NCBI GenBank assembly: GCA_032158295.1
Contig: CM063261.1
Span: forward strand, 3,410,001 to 3,474,000
Length of the DNA stretch: 64,000 bases
Origin: Pycnopodia helianthoides
Lineage: Eukaryota > Echinodermata > Asteroidea > Forcipulatida > Asteriidae
Direction: 5' to 3'
The translations under genes and the position numbers were made by a program. Under the pieces are notes generated by a model. That model saw nothing but the letters and a program-made list of their open reading frames with translations, did no database searches and had not been told where the DNA came from. Shown here in pieces: positions 11,060-23,872 of the stretch. Numbering within the stretch: position 1 is the stretch's first letter; each line of letters begins with the position of its first letter.

Positions 11060-12800
11060 CTTATCTCCAAAAAACGAAATGTCCTTCCATGTGTTTTCAA
11101 AGTCGTAGCAGTATACTCCAGTTATAAAATAAGGACGTCTAAGAGAATTTATAGAGATTATTGATATTTTTTATGCTTGTAGACCTTCTGTTCTGTGCGG
11201 ACTGCCTGCCATTTTATTTTGTTTTCACAGCCGATGATTAATTTGTTTGTTTGTTCGGCAGCATAGGCACCAAAAAGGTGTGGGAGTGGTGATTGTAATG
11301 AAAACAAAATGGGCAGGCTAGCATCGAGCCACGCGATTCTTTTTGAAATACTATATAAATTCTTATCTTCTATTAGATTTCACTAAATACACCTATGGCA
11401 AACCTGCATAAAAACATGCTAATCTTTTGGGGAAAAAAGTGTTGTCTTTATAAATTTCATGCACGATGTTGCAAAATCGCAACGTGAAATTAAGACTAAA
11501 AGGGCTATTTACCCGCTCATGGCTGTGTTTCAAGACAAATTAAAGTTTTTAACAACAGAAAAGCTTTCCAATGAATAACTCTCTTTTTCAATATCATTGT
11601 TAAGAAAGATATCGGTTTACTTTGCATTGGTCTTGCATCGCGTCTTTTCTCTACACGAGACTCACATTAGATGCATAACCTAATATGCAAATATTGGAAG
11701 CATAATTATGAGCACATTGCCGCAGAATAATAATATAATCACGTGGTAAAATCTGGATTATTCCATTTAACGATCAAGCGAAATATGCATTCAATATTTT
11801 CTTTCATATTTTTCTTTACTGTCACATAATAGATCCTTGTTATTCAAACTAATTATACACCACCCATATTGGACTCCAATATTAAATTGTGGAGCGTCGC
11901 GGCAGTAAATACATGGTAAAGTGATGGATGACACGTGACGCGTGTTCGTTCAATCAACTGAGAAGGATCTTTGTGTGAGAGAAAGACTCATGCCTACAAC
12001 TTTACTTTTTTTTAACAGTAAATATTGTTCTACCGTACCCGCAATAAAAAAGCAGGAAGAAAAACAAACAAGAAACAAACAAACAAACGCAATAAAAACA
12101 TGATAAACACGGTTCAAGTTCACCTACATGATTTTTCTCTATTACATTCGGATGAAACCATTATTGCTGGTATATATGTGACATATTATCATGTGATTTT
12201 GAAATGCAACAACTTTCTGGTATTCTATACAATCTTGGAGACAACTTGGGGGTAAATAAAGTGAAAGATTGAAAACATCACTGGCTGAAAACATCTCGAA
12301 TCTAACGGGCTACTTTATTCACTTCATTGGGTTTATTTTAACATTGAACATTGACCTGTGTCTAGATTCTACGGTGGCCCTTCAGGAACTCCTGTACTCG
12401 TGTTATTATTATGGTTTGTTGATCTCTATTTGTCCTAGGCAGCTGAATGCAAATGGCAACAGTATCACCTTAAACAATGTCTACAATTATTTACAGTAAT
12501 TAGACACAAAAGCAAACAAGTCACTTCATGTGTCACATGCACAAATTTACTTGAAGAAATATTTAGATATTAATATACAATCGAATAAGACATTCCATCA
12601 CGCGTGGACAATATTTAAAGGTAGATTACGTCATTTGCAACACCGACAAAATATGTACTTCCAAGTTGTTACGAAATACTTGACAGGTCGTTGGAACAAT
12701 ATTTCAGGTTCTACAACACATTTTCTCGAAAAATACAGCAATGACCAATGATGTAATTTCCCTTAAAAAGTGTTATTATTTTTTAAAATATCCTTTACAG
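11060..12800. other. Spacer between UGT copies 2 and 3
   Basis: Duplicate of the 4764-6500 spacer, with a few indels (for example near 11030, 11210 and 12225). No gene recognised. Confidence 0.55.
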
Positions 12801-13301
12801 CACTGTACGGTATCCACGCACACTAAGTGGCAATTCTTATTTAGTTTATGTATTGGTTTGTCTTGTTTCACCAGGGTAGCCCATCAGTAGTCGTTCAAAA
12901 ACGGTTCTCCCTGGGGGCCTGGAGGATGCGAAATAAATGCACAAAGACCAAAGCAAAATCAGAAAAAAATACAATACGCCGCCAGAAATGCACACAAATT
13001 CAAATGTTGTCATTAGCAATAGAGGAACGGTTTGTTCAGCTTTGCTTTATTGAACTCGCAACACCTCTGGACGCCACACCTACAGCAGCCATGACCTTGA
13101 TTGCCACGTTATAAATATACCTCAAGTTCCGAGGAGAACAACTTGCTGGTATTCTGCAATTACTTCCATTGTTTTAAGGCGGGCTACTGCTACAAAGAAA
13201 AACCATTTTAAATCTCAAAACGTCATCTTTGATGAGATTACCAAATTAACAATCGACACACAAATTAGTTAAAACACTAAATCTACAAATTTGTTATAGG
13301 C

Positions 13302-16300
13302 CTACTCTTGAGACAAAAGTTTCAATGAGTAAAATTTACGAACAAAAAAAGACGAAAGTTTCAGGAGAATTAAAATGGAAATGACGCATACTCCGAGAAT
13401 ATCTAGCAACATAAACTGTACAAGAGAAAGGTTTTGAGCTGACGGTGGTTTCAAATGATCGGCGCCATGTTTCATCACGTGTTCAATCCAAAACGATGCT
13501 GTGTCTACCGGTGAGGGCGTCTTTGCTTTGTATATCGCAGAGAAATGACGAGCGTTCTGTCTGTAACTGTGAAAATAAATTTAAATATCTAAACATTAGT
13601 ATGCCATTATCATAAACTGGATGTTAATATTTTATGGCACCTGCTTCTATGGTAGCAATGGTTTGCAGACTTAATTGCTTATAGACCGTATTGAATAACC
13701 CCTTTGTTGCTATGAAAGTCGCCATCTTGTAGGCAAACCGTATGCGCGTCTAAACGCGTACATCAATGAAGCACGCAGCGCGCAGCGTTCCCGGTTTGAT
13801 TTCTACGGCACACGTACGCACACTTACACGCGCACGCTCACAGACGCCATGTTGTAGGGCAGGTTTTTGAATGGTGACGTCATATAAACCTTTGTGGTGA
13901 ATGCCGTTCATGGCTGTTCAAGTCACGCATACTATTTTGAACATTAAAGGACACAAAATGGACTTTTACGGACCCCAACCTTTTGTACAAGTGCTAGAAT
14001 TGTGGGTGTCATTTTGTTTTTAAACAATCCCAAGGGTCACATGATCAGTTATACCTGGGTTCTGAGAGTACACTTTCGATGGTATCCTTTAGGATAGTTC
14101 CCGTAAGTGTTGGCATAGAAAGCTTGGTGGCCACTCCTCTACACACAGCAAGGTCTGTTATTTTAAACATGTCATCAGCTAGCGGTATCAGCACCATAGG
14201 CACGCCGTGGTATATCGCCTCCTGGACAGTACTGGTCCCTCCATGATTCACAAGAACCTTTGTCTTGGGGTGACCTAATAAATCCGATAAGACAATAATT
14301 CTCAGTAATTCTCATAATAAATTAACAGGGGTGTATAGACTGAAATCTCTTTGCCAATAATGAAGTTGTTGAACTACAAAGCAATGTTAGTGAGTGAATT
14401 TGTTGACCATCTTAAATTAACAATTAAACACGGACAGCAAGACGTGGATATTATGGGCCCACATTTTGGGGGTGTTTTATTATTTTTTTGCTTGAAAATA
14501 TGGGTCAAGATATTCTACTGCTCCTTCCATTGAAGCAACACCAACTGCTCACCAAGAATGTCATTCATAGGCAGCCAGCTGACAATCTTTGTGTTGTTTC
14601 CAATATGGGCTGGTGCTTTGTCACGTATCAACCAAATAACACGTTGTCGGAGTCGGGATATCGCTCTTGCAATGTCGTGGACATGTTCCTCGCCGAATGA
14701 GAGTGAAGTACCGAGAGCGATCACGACGACGCCATCTTGACCAGAGCCCTCAAAGAATGCTTCAAGGCTCTGTTCAAACACAGATATAGTAAACATCGTA
14801 AATGAATTTTGTATTCTGAAAATGCAGGTCGCTAGACTATGGTACATACATGAATTGTTATGTATGCTGGTATGGGTGCTGTAGAGCATCCACATTGTAT
14901 GTAATGTAGGGAGATTGGTAAGTAGGCTTACTCCAAAAATTGATGACCATAAAAACTGACTTGGTTAGAAGCACTGCAGTTGTGACAATAATAAAAACCA
15001 TTTTGAGAAAGATTTCGCCTTGAAGTTATATGGTTTGAATAAATTATTCACCCCAAAACAGTTGAATCTTGACGATTCATGCATGAATCGTTTCTCGGAT
15101 TTCTGAGGGTCGATGACTGGTTGATGCGGATGCTGCGGCCAAAGATGCCGTTGGTACCCGCTGTCACCTCGGTAAACGTGGATGGATTCGACATTCTTGT
15201 GAAAATACTGTGACAGTTTAGTTGCTGTTATCTCAGCAATTTTTACAGTTTTGCGTATTTTGCGTATAAATCAGTATTTACTTTGACAAAAGCCAATCTG
15301 TGATCATCCTTTTAAAATGCTTCAAGTTTATATCTTTCAATATGTTTGAAATCATTGTCGTTAACAAAGTAACAGTTTGGGCGGGGCAGAGGTTGAAGGA
15401 GAGGGCCAATGTTGAGGGAGAGGGGCGGGTTGAGGGAGAGGGATAGAGGTTGAGGGAGACGGGTAGAGGTTGAAGGAGAGGAGTTGAAGATTTTGAACCG
15501 GAGTTGTGGAAAGTGGGCAACGAACCACGTGCACTTTTGTGTCAATTTGTGTCCAGTCAACATCTTGTGACAATAAGTTCAGTACCTGTAATTCTCTTTT
15601 CACTCCCGCCATGTTGTTATGAGTCCTTCTTTATTCTCGGTGTTCAATTTGGCGGCTACAGCTACGGCTACGACTGTTGCTAATCCGGGTGTTGCTAAGG
15701 ACGTACCAGCCATAGCCGGAGCTGTTGCCGCCACTTCGGTCACAGCTTTTAACAACTAACCTGATCGAGTGGTAGCGATGGTTTCGCCGTGACACCACCA
15801 ACCTGGATAACATTCGGCTGCACAGGGCGTGATAACTCCTGCACGCGCACGTCAGAGTTCACTAAATGAAGCTGGGCTTTCTTTATAAGTTCCTTCAGTG
15901 TCAGGTCAGGTCGGATGCCATACTTCACCTTTACCGTTTCAAAACGAGTGAGCGTGTTTCTGTCAACAAGGTAGCTGGCACAGATGTAATTGAGAATGTT
16001 GATTGTTCTTTCTACGAAAGACATGTCATCGCAGAAAGGCAAGTACGGCATCGGCATGAAGGACGGGTAGATGGGTTGTCCAAGCCAGCGATCGTGATGT
16101 AAGACTTGAGACCTTGCGTTGCGTACTGAATGAAGGGGATGGAAAGAACCTCGGCAAGTAGAGGGGTGCATAAATTAGCCGCCGGATCGCCAATAAGAAG
16201 GTCATAGTTCAAGCTGCTTAGTCTTGCTACAAGTGTTTCATTACCGAGAAGGGAATCGCATTCATCGGATGTCAATTTCCATGGGTTTACAGTGGTGTTA

Positions 16301-16698
16301 GACTTGCCAAGAACAGCTTCGGTTAAAAAATGTATAATTCGCTTGTCTTCGCTCGATTTTGTTGTTACGTCTTTCTGAAAGATTTTAATATGGTCACTGA
16401 GAGTTGACTGGTTCACTTTTCCGCCATATAATTCAAATTGGAAATAATCATCCTGCTCGTTTCTCTTGTTTTTTATCACTGGATTAGACGCAGACATCAA
16501 GAAAGTAACTTCGTGATTTCTTTCCGTCAGTGCACGCATAACCTCTCTAAAGTTCATGTAGTGGCTGATGGTGGAGGCTACGGATGTAGTAAAGAGTATG
16601 CGCGAGGAGTCAACCAATGGGAAAGCAGCACAAGACATCAAGCCCCAAACAACCAAAAGTCCCCGGATGGTGGAGACACGACCGCAAGACAATTCCAT
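13302..16698 (-). pseudogene. UDP-glycosyltransferase, tandem copy 3, frameshifted in exon 1
   Basis: Exons: 15761-16698, 14553-14769, 14055-14274, 13302-13560, with the same splice sites as copies 1 and 2. Exons 2-4 are almost identical to copy 2. The first half of exon 1 is a diverged paralogue (start MELSC, one extra Ile at VSTIRG). Around 16107-16109 one base is missing relative to copy 1 (CTTGAG against CTTGGAG on the plus strand). The frame leaves the UGT sequence after about residue 196 and stops at about 228 aa. Downstream the coding frame is perfectly preserved, so either the mutation is very recent, it is one allele, or it is an assembly error; this contig has other probable homopolymer indels. 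If the missing base is real, the product lacks the whole UDP-sugar-binding domain and the membrane anchor. Confidence 0.75.
15652..15746. mobile_element. MITE M1 in intron 1 of UGT copy 3
   Basis: Same insertion as in copies 1 and 2, adjoining the exon 1 donor at 15760-15761. Confidence 0.6.
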
Positions 16699-16828
16699 CT
16701 TTGTTTGGGGAATTCTGAAGAGAGAAAAAATTGTAATATAAGTGTCAAAAAAATGAGCAATAAAAAACACCTCCTCGGTGAGCCAATTGCTAGATATGTA
16801 AGCTTGTGAGAAATGATTATATTCTTTT

Positions 16829-17172
16829 AAAGGCCCTGTACACTATTGGTAAGATCGAAAAACACAATGTTCACAGATTTACACATAACTTAGATGATTT
16901 AAAGTAAGTACTGGTAGAAAGGGTTCCTTAAAATATTTCTGCCTAAAATGCTATCGTTTCTGAGAAACGAGTAAAACAATAGTAATTATCGCGCGCGATA
17001 ATTTGAAAAAACAGAAAACACATAAGATCTCTTTTCCCTATTTTCTCGTGACCTCGATGACCAATTGAGCTCAAACTTTCACAGGTTTGTTTGTTCATGC
17101 ATATGTTGAATCACACAAAATGTGGACACTGATTTTGAGCTGTTACCAAAAGCGTACAATACCTTTTTATAA
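16829..17172. mobile_element. TIR element related to family M7
   Basis: Begins AAAGGCCCTGTACACTATTG and ends with ACCAAAAGCGTACAATACCTTT, an imperfect terminal inversion. It contains the family motif GACCAATTGAGCTCAAACTT. It lies upstream of UGT copy 3. Confidence 0.6.
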
Positions 17173-18235
17173 AGGTGGGGTTACTGCCCCATAAGAAACT
17201 GTTCAATTTTTGTCCGAAAGCTTATAATGTGTCATCAAGATGGTACTGGTAACAAGCATCCGTCGAAGTTGTGGTTTTTCTGCCTTTTTGAAGTGCACAC
17301 ATTGATATACGTACCATTAAAAGTCATTGAAAATCTAACGTGTACCTTTTCTCCAAGATAGAAATTCCCTTCCGGTACGAAGTTTCCACACCGGCGTTGT
17401 TAGTCAATAGACCATACGAGGACGTCGGGAGACTAAACTAACAGAGAATGTTCCGTCCGTCCGTGGTGAGCTTATAGTGTTTTGTTACGCTGTCGTTTGA
17501 TTTATATATTAGACCAGCAAGTTCCGAGGCTTTGACAGTATCTGGAGAAGTGAGTGCCCTCGAAAGAGTACACAAGAACAACGTATTAGATTGACTAATA
17601 TACCAGCACTCTACCCGCAATCAATCACGGTCAGCGTGTTAGCCTTGTAAACCTTCGTGAAGTTGTTACAAAATATTGGGTCTCGTAAAAATGAAATTAA
17701 AGTTTGAAACCTGACGTCTTAAAATGTCAGGGCTTGCCCTAATTTTTTTCTGAGGGTAGCCCACCGGGCAAGTAAATTGTGTTTTATACTAGCCCGGAGA
17801 AATTTTTACTAGCCCGTAAAATAGTACGTAACAATTAAATCAGGTTTAATGTTCTTGTTGACTGCTGAGAAGGTTGAGGGCGGTGACCTTTGTTCGTGGC
17901 TAGAAATCACTGTTGCTGCGTTTTCTCGCTTGTTTGATGACGGGTTTTAGATTTTTAACGGTGGACATTTATTACCGCCCATGTTGCAGCCCGGTAGTAC
18001 AAATTCTCTGTTAACACGTTTGAGTTGCTTGTACTCGCTGTCACAACACACGAATAAGCCTGTGCGTTTACGGTTATTTTTTATAAACGTGTAACCATTT
18101 CTGAAACGGTCGGTTACGTGTGTAACCGTCCGTTTCAGACACAAAAATTAGGGTTTAAAAAAAATAATTTACACAACCGTGCATGCGATTGTAAAACATT
18201 GCGTCTTCATAACAGCGTTTTTACTTGGCACAACC
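17173..18235. other. Intergenic, head-to-head interval (left part)
   Basis: No convincing coding exon. It contains the possible untranslated first exon of UGT copy 3 on the minus strand (donor edge at 17346). CCGTCCGTCCG lies at 17453-17463. The promoter of copy 3 should be here, but no element can be assigned with confidence. Confidence 0.4.
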
Positions 18236-18412
18236 ACGCCGCAAAAAGCAAACCTAAATTTAGAGGGGGGGGGCAAACAAAATTATATAATGTACTGTAT
18301 AAGCATGGAGGTAGGAAGACCTCCATGGTATAAGCATTTCCCCGGCCCCTTGCCCCCCCCCCCTTGCCCCCCCCCCCCCCCCGTAGCGCCGCCGCTGACC
18401 ACAGCGACACGA
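18236..18412. mobile_element. C-rich hAT-like MITE remnant
   Basis: G-run then long C-runs, ending in GCCGCCGCTG, the same right terminus as the element at 30053-30531. It shares the block with GGGGCAAACAAAA and a TACTGTA motif with that element. The left end is unclear. Confidence 0.45.
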
Positions 18413-19208
18413 TCGTAGCTCTTTGGGACCTCTGAATGTACTAAGGAGGGGCGGTACCGAAACCGGGTCGTGTAGCTTGGGTTAGTGCCCATGGGTCGGC
18501 GAGTGCATGCACTGTCGCATTCCTACTTGAAGTCAAACTTGCAGGCACATCAAAAAAAGTTGTTGGTGATCAAAATGTTCAATCCCCGCCTGATGAATAG
18601 AACACAGGGGGGAGAGGGAAAAAACATCAAGTTACAGAAAAAATAACAAATGATTTTGAAAGTGGTGCATTGCTAAATTCACATGCTTCTTAAAACTTTT
18701 CAAATTCCCCGCCATAGAAAAAATTCAAATCATACATTTTATTTTAGGGGGGCATCGAATGGACTAGCAGGGAAACGAGCACAGAAATGGGCCCTTTGTG
18801 GTTTTAATTCAATATTCACCTTTTTGCACTTGTGTGGACCATTAGTTGATTTGGCATCTTATTTTGGTTTCTTCATCAATTTTTTTCACTTGTTCACAAT
18901 TGCGCCCTCTAGAGTGTCACAAACTGAAACTCATTATCATTGTATAACAGCACGGATTTTCACCCGCGATCGCAGTCAAAAGGTAAGTTGTGGGTCCAAT
19001 TTGTAAAATGAATTTAGAGTGTGTTTTTTTCACCTGGAAAATTTGTCCAATTGTTTGACAAAATAGTGTGTTGCATAACCGTTGTTTGTTTAGAAAGATG
19101 GGGTTTGCTACATGGTTGTGTACTGTGAGTTTGGAATTGTCGATCTGATGTGATACCATTGCCCCTACCAATAGATCTACAGCAAGGACCAGCTCTATGA
19201 CCTAGCCC
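18413..19208. other. Intergenic, possible untranslated exon donor
   Basis: An AAAAG|GTAAGT consensus donor follows a short GC-containing stretch at 18960-18982. It could end a non-coding first exon of the cadherin gene, whose first coding exon starts with a splice acceptor at 23809. There is no protein evidence. Confidence 0.25.
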
Positions 19209-19321
19209 ACCTTGTTGGGCTGTTACCGTTAATATGGCTCTCTTTTAACATCGGTCATATACTCGCCATTACACTATAATAAGACCGATGTTAAAAGAGA
19301 GCATATAAGCCCAACAAGGTT
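19209..19321. mobile_element. Palindromic element with about 40-bp arms
   Basis: Arms CACCTTGTTGGGCT and CTCTCTTTTAACATCGGTC recur inverted as GACCGATGTTAAAAGAGAG and AGCCCAACAAGG, around a short centre. The total length is about 113 bp. Confidence 0.65.
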
Positions 19322-19860
19322 GGCTTCTCTATGACCCTTCTGTCACTGTGTAAAACCCATGCTTAACGTAACAGACTTTACCCTTTTTTTTTTAAATGTT
19401 TGCACAATGTAATTCTGAATATGATTGGAACCAAACAAAGCTTCCAGATTTAAACTTATTTTGAATTCGGCTTGTTAAGTAGAGATTTAGGAGTGATCAT
19501 GTCATTGCTGTTTTACCAGAGGGAACAAGTGGCTGTGCCTGTGATCTTCAAACAAACCTGTCACATAATTTACGATTTTAAGCCATTAATTTGGTCATAA
19601 GGCAAAAAAATTTTGTGTAAAATTCACACATAGTACTTGCTTGTTAACGCTTTAATCTTATTTATATATTTTTTGTTTGTTGTAATTTATAATTTTGCAT
19701 ACTGTTTATCTTAATTGTGTATGTAATCATTCATGTAATTAACTGAACTGTTTTAGTCCATGGACTTTTTGATCAGTCTTTTATATACCGGTATAAATAA
19801 ATATAAATAAACAAATAATAAAATAAAAGCCTCTGCTCTGCCGAAATGATTTTCCTTTAA

Positions 19861-20255
19861 AGTCAGGTTCGTAGAAAGACTTAGGCCTACTTGGTGCGAA
19901 GCACTGCAGATGTTGATAAACTATTTTGAGAAAGCTTGTTCCCTTCGAAGTATACTGGTTTGGCAAATTTGTTCATCCAAAAACATTTGAATCTGAGAAA
20001 CGATCTATCATGAACCCTTTCTCAGATTTGTGAGGGTTGGTGTCCATTCATGCTGCAGCAAAGAGATGTGGTTGGTACCCGCTGTCACCTCGCTAAACGT
20101 GGATGGATTCCACGTTCTTGTGAAAAGACTGGGACAGTTTTTTTGCTGTTTTCTCAGCAAGTAGACACTGTATTCATACTTAAACTTTCACATGTGGCTT
20201 TTATTGTGTCTTTCTTTATAATTTTTGCGCATAAATAAGCAATTACGTTGAAGTC
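19861..20255 (+). repeat. TIR-type repeat R1
   Basis: Shares GTTGGTACCCGCTGTCACCT and GAAGCACTGCAGATGTTGAT with the UGT intron copies. Confidence 0.6.
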
Positions 20256-21039
20256 AAACACCAGGACTTGCAATCTGAAGGTTCGGGTTCATGTCCCACA
20301 CCACTGACATTTCAAAAATGCTTAGAATAAGAAATTATCTCTAAAAAAAATCTTGATTTACAATTCCACTCATGACAACCAAATGTTAAGTTTTTGTCTC
20401 CAGTTTGATATTCCCCATGGTGAGAAATTCTGACCAAACTAAATAGCTCTTTTTTAAGCGGGGAAAAACAGTTTTTAACTTTGTACCCTGTTAATTACAT
20501 TGCAAGTATTCGTTAAGTGCAAACACTGTACTGGAATGTGATATCATTATAAAGACTCCAGATATTCAATTTCTTGCGTAATAAACCTCCAGGCATGGTA
20601 CAACCTTACCCTTGCTGTGGTGAGCTTTGACGAATTCGGTATTGTTTACATATGTTGGTTAATCATTAACAATGGTGTCTTTGTGCCAAATGACGCACTG
20701 GCTAATAAACAGAACACTTTCGTGAAATGCATTGTTTGCACTCTGAAACCAAATACGGCTTTTAGATCCGGGAATAAATACTGCAATTTAATATGGATCA
20801 TAGAGAATTGAGAAGAATGAAAAAAAAAACTTCACCAGCAGCTACCAATGGGCCGCTAAAGCGGGAAGGAATTTAACTGTAGATTTAGCACACTTTGAAG
20901 GGGGTCAAAGTACAAGGTTTAACTGGGTGTGTGTAATGTTAAGTTATACGGACATTGAGCTAGTAGACTGTTGTTTAGATTGATACTGTTATAGTGCAGG
21001 AGGGAGTAAGACTAAAATTTGGGTATGTTTTGATGAGTG

Positions 21040-21395
21040 GCAGCCATTTTGTTAGTAACAGCGTGATAGCCACACAGGAATTACTGCAGAGAGTTAAAGG
21101 TAGGGCCATCGTTTGGTTTTTGTCAACGTAGTGCTGATTTATTGGCAACATTATCAAGAGAGATACAATGGAAGTCACATGTGAACGGTTCAGCTGAACA
21201 CAGTGTCTACTTGTTGAGAAAACGGCAACAAAAACTGTCTTGTCATTTTTAATCCATCCACGTTTAGCGAGGTGACAGCAGGTACCAACAACATCTCTGG
21301 CCACAGCATTTGCGAACTCGGACATCAACTCTCATAAATATGAGAAACGATTCATGCATGGATCGTTTCTCAGATTCAAATGTTCTTATTGATTT
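21040..21395 (-). repeat. TIR-type repeat R1, inverted
   Basis: Opposite orientation to 19861-20255 (GAGGTGACAGCAGGTACCAAC). It ends near a palindrome with ATTCATGCATGG. With the preceding copy it forms a widely spaced inverted pair. Confidence 0.55.
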
Positions 21396-21892
21396 CTAAT
21401 CAACGGGGGCATTTCAGATGAAATAGTTTCACAGGGTGCTTACTACCATTATACCATCTTTATAAAAAGTAAGCTTTCGGAAAGAAATTACACAAAATTT
21501 GCTTTTTTCTGGGGGGTGTTACCAAAAGTTACCCTATCTTTATATAAAGTTGTGTCTGTGTGAAGGGACGGTTATCATACCTTGCTTAAGTTTTGCTGCG
21601 GACTGCACTTGGAGTAACAGTTCACTGCGGTGAAATAAGGACTGGTATAATTATAGTGCTCTTCATGATGTGTCTCAACAATATTAACACTTTTGTCACA
21701 AACATTTCCTTTGAATATAAAGGGGGGACTGTTAGGTTGTGATTATAGAAGTCCTGTGGCTGTACGCGGAATTATGGGGGTCTAAAACCCTCTGCATGCG
21801 TACTTGTAGTAGCTGAGTCGGAGTTCGTCATTCCATGTACGGCCACGAGCCATGCTATGATCATGATGACAAGCCCCCTGTAACTAATTGTG

Positions 21893-22302
21893 GCGTGTCG
21901 TGGCCGAGCGGATAAGAACACCGGACTCAAGCTCTGGTGTTTCCGATCAGCAGAGTGTGGGTTCGAGTCCCAGTCGTGACACTTGTGTCCTTCAGCAAGA
22001 CACTTAACCATTATTGCTGCGTCCTTCGGATGGGACGTAAAGCCGTAGGTCCCGTGTGTTGTTTAATGCACGTAAAATAACCCAGTACACTTATCGTAAA
22101 GAGAAGGGGTTCGCCCTGGTGTTCCTGGTTTGATCGGCAGCATATGCGCCACAGCACCAAGTATACCATTACATGGTGCTATAAATGCGTAGGTCTCATA
22201 CTTCAAAAACGTAGCTCCACATACATGGCAGGTAACAATATCAGCGCCTTGTATCCTTTGGCAAAAGGCACTTTATAAATACAGTTATTATTATTATTAG
22301 AA
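21893..22302 (+). mobile_element. tRNA-derived SINE, family S1
   Basis: The 5' head has a box A (GTGGCCGAGCGGATAAG) and box B (GGGTTCGAGTCCC) like a type II (Leu/Ser) tRNA. The body is CTTCAGCAAGACACTTAACC and the tail is (ATT)n. Copies occur at 38103, 42412 (minus), 42906 and 51644. It is not a functional tRNA, because the acceptor stem is absent. Confidence 0.8.
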
Positions 22303-22720
22303 CAAACCAGTATTGTTACAGTCTATGCTTTCCCTTGTATACTACAGTAAAGTGCTACACAAAAATGTATCAGCTGCTAACTCAAAACTCATCATTTGCT
22401 ACTCAATAATTAGCATTCAGTGTGCACAAAACATGTTTGGTCCAAATATTTATTTATTTATTTATTAATTTTAAATCTTTGGACATTTTTACGATGAATA
22501 AAAGTTTAACAGGGCAGGGTCTGTCAAGGAATCACTATAAACAATACAAAAATAAAATTGTATAGTTATTGAAATGGAAATTGCCCACAAAACACTTTGC
22601 AAATTACACAACAGTAAAACATCAAAACAAAATCAACTGCGAAACCTGTCGGAATCAAAATATTTTTGCTTTTTGCTTTGCAAAAATATTTGCACGGGTA
22701 GGTGATGATTTTGGATAAAT

Positions 22721-22931
22721 GGTCATTTGGTACACTGGTCACTTGGTACCCTGGTCACTTGGTACCCTGGTCACTTGGTATCCTGGTCACTTGGTACCCT
22801 GGTCACTTGGTACCCTGGTCACTTGGTACCCTGGTCACTTGGTACCCTGGTCACTTGGTACCCTGGTCACTTGGTACCCTGGTCACTTGGTACCCTGGTC
22901 ACTTGGTACCCTGGTCACTTGGTACCTTGGT
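22721..22931. repeat. 16-bp tandem repeat, about 13 copies
   Basis: Near-perfect copies of GGTCACTTGGTACCCT; the first and last units are diverged. Because 16 is not a multiple of 3, each forward frame cycles through the same 16-residue peptide (HLVPWSLGTLVTWYPG permuted) without a stop. These ORFs are a property of the repeat; no splice or start context supports a gene. Confidence 0.9.
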
Positions 22932-23255
22932 AAAAAGTACGAAGTGTCCAGTGTATGAAGTGGTCAAGGTACGAAGTGACCTGAGTCACCTGACACCATT
23001 ATTTGGACTCCCTACTTTTCAACAAACGGCAAATGTTGATACAATTTTTTTTTTTATTCTGACTAAAGCTCTCGTGGTGAGTGATTAAAAATCCTCATTA
23101 TGAAGTGTACTTTTGTGTTTAAAGAGAAGGGTGGGGTTTTGTCTTGACGCAAAAATGACAAATTATTCTAGTCATCAAAATAAAAAATTTTAAAAGAGTA
23201 AATATTTAGTTTGGTCTTATTTCAGTCACTCAAGTATTCCTTTTTTGTGTTAACC

Positions 23256-23641
23256 AAATTTGGGCGAAAAACCCACAAGACCACAGGACTTGTATCTCAA
23301 AATGTTTGCTGGACCAGAAATAATTTTACAAGACCAGATTCAAACTGAGAAAAGACTTCCTTGCATAGTTTAACTTGCATTTAATTGATCAAGCGCTAAG
23401 ACACTATGAGAGAAGATTTACCTCATTTGTCTTAAAGGGTATTAAGTATATTTCAAATCATCACTCAAAGTCAACATTTAAACATAGTTTGTTTCTGTTT
23501 GAGATATTATAGAGTGAGGTTCATGAATTGTTCTTGAGTTGAAAACACAAGACCGCCAGACTTGTCCGGTCATGAGTTTACTGGCCCAATGCTAAAATCA
23601 CTGGCCTCGGGCCTGCGGTCCAGTGTCAAATTCGAGCCCTG
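23256..23641. mobile_element. TIR element, family M8
   Basis: Ends CAAATTCGAGCCCTG; the left TIR is degenerate. It contains GACTTGTCCGGTCATGAGTT. A complete copy is at 48510-48900 and others are near 44590 and 62521. Confidence 0.65.
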
Positions 23642-23808
23642 CAAATTCTTGTTCTACTTTGTTGCAAGTTTTTGCTATAATTTTCACTTTGCAAAAATTC
23701 TAGCTGTACTTTTTGACTTGTGGATACCATGGTATTGTTTGCTAGATTTAGTTTCAATATCGGAATAATTTTGCATTTTTTGAATGAAATTATTCTTTTC
23801 TACTGCAG

Positions 23809-23872
23809 GAATACACAAGAAGCAAGATGCGGTGGCTGCAAGTTGTAGGTCTGTTGGTGGTCCTACAAGTGG
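23809..23872 (+). CDS. Cadherin exon 1: 5' UTR end and signal peptide
   Basis: The acceptor TTCTACTGCAG precedes an 18-nt leader and the ATG at 23827. It encodes MRWLQVVGLLVVLQV, a signal peptide. The donor G|GTAGGT (phase 1) was chosen because it joins exon 2 in frame. An upstream non-coding exon must exist. Confidence 0.8.

Noticed and set aside
22702..23088. 128-aa ORF with WYPGHLVPW repeats
   Set aside because: Open only because the 16-bp repeat lacks stops in every frame; no splice, start or homology support.
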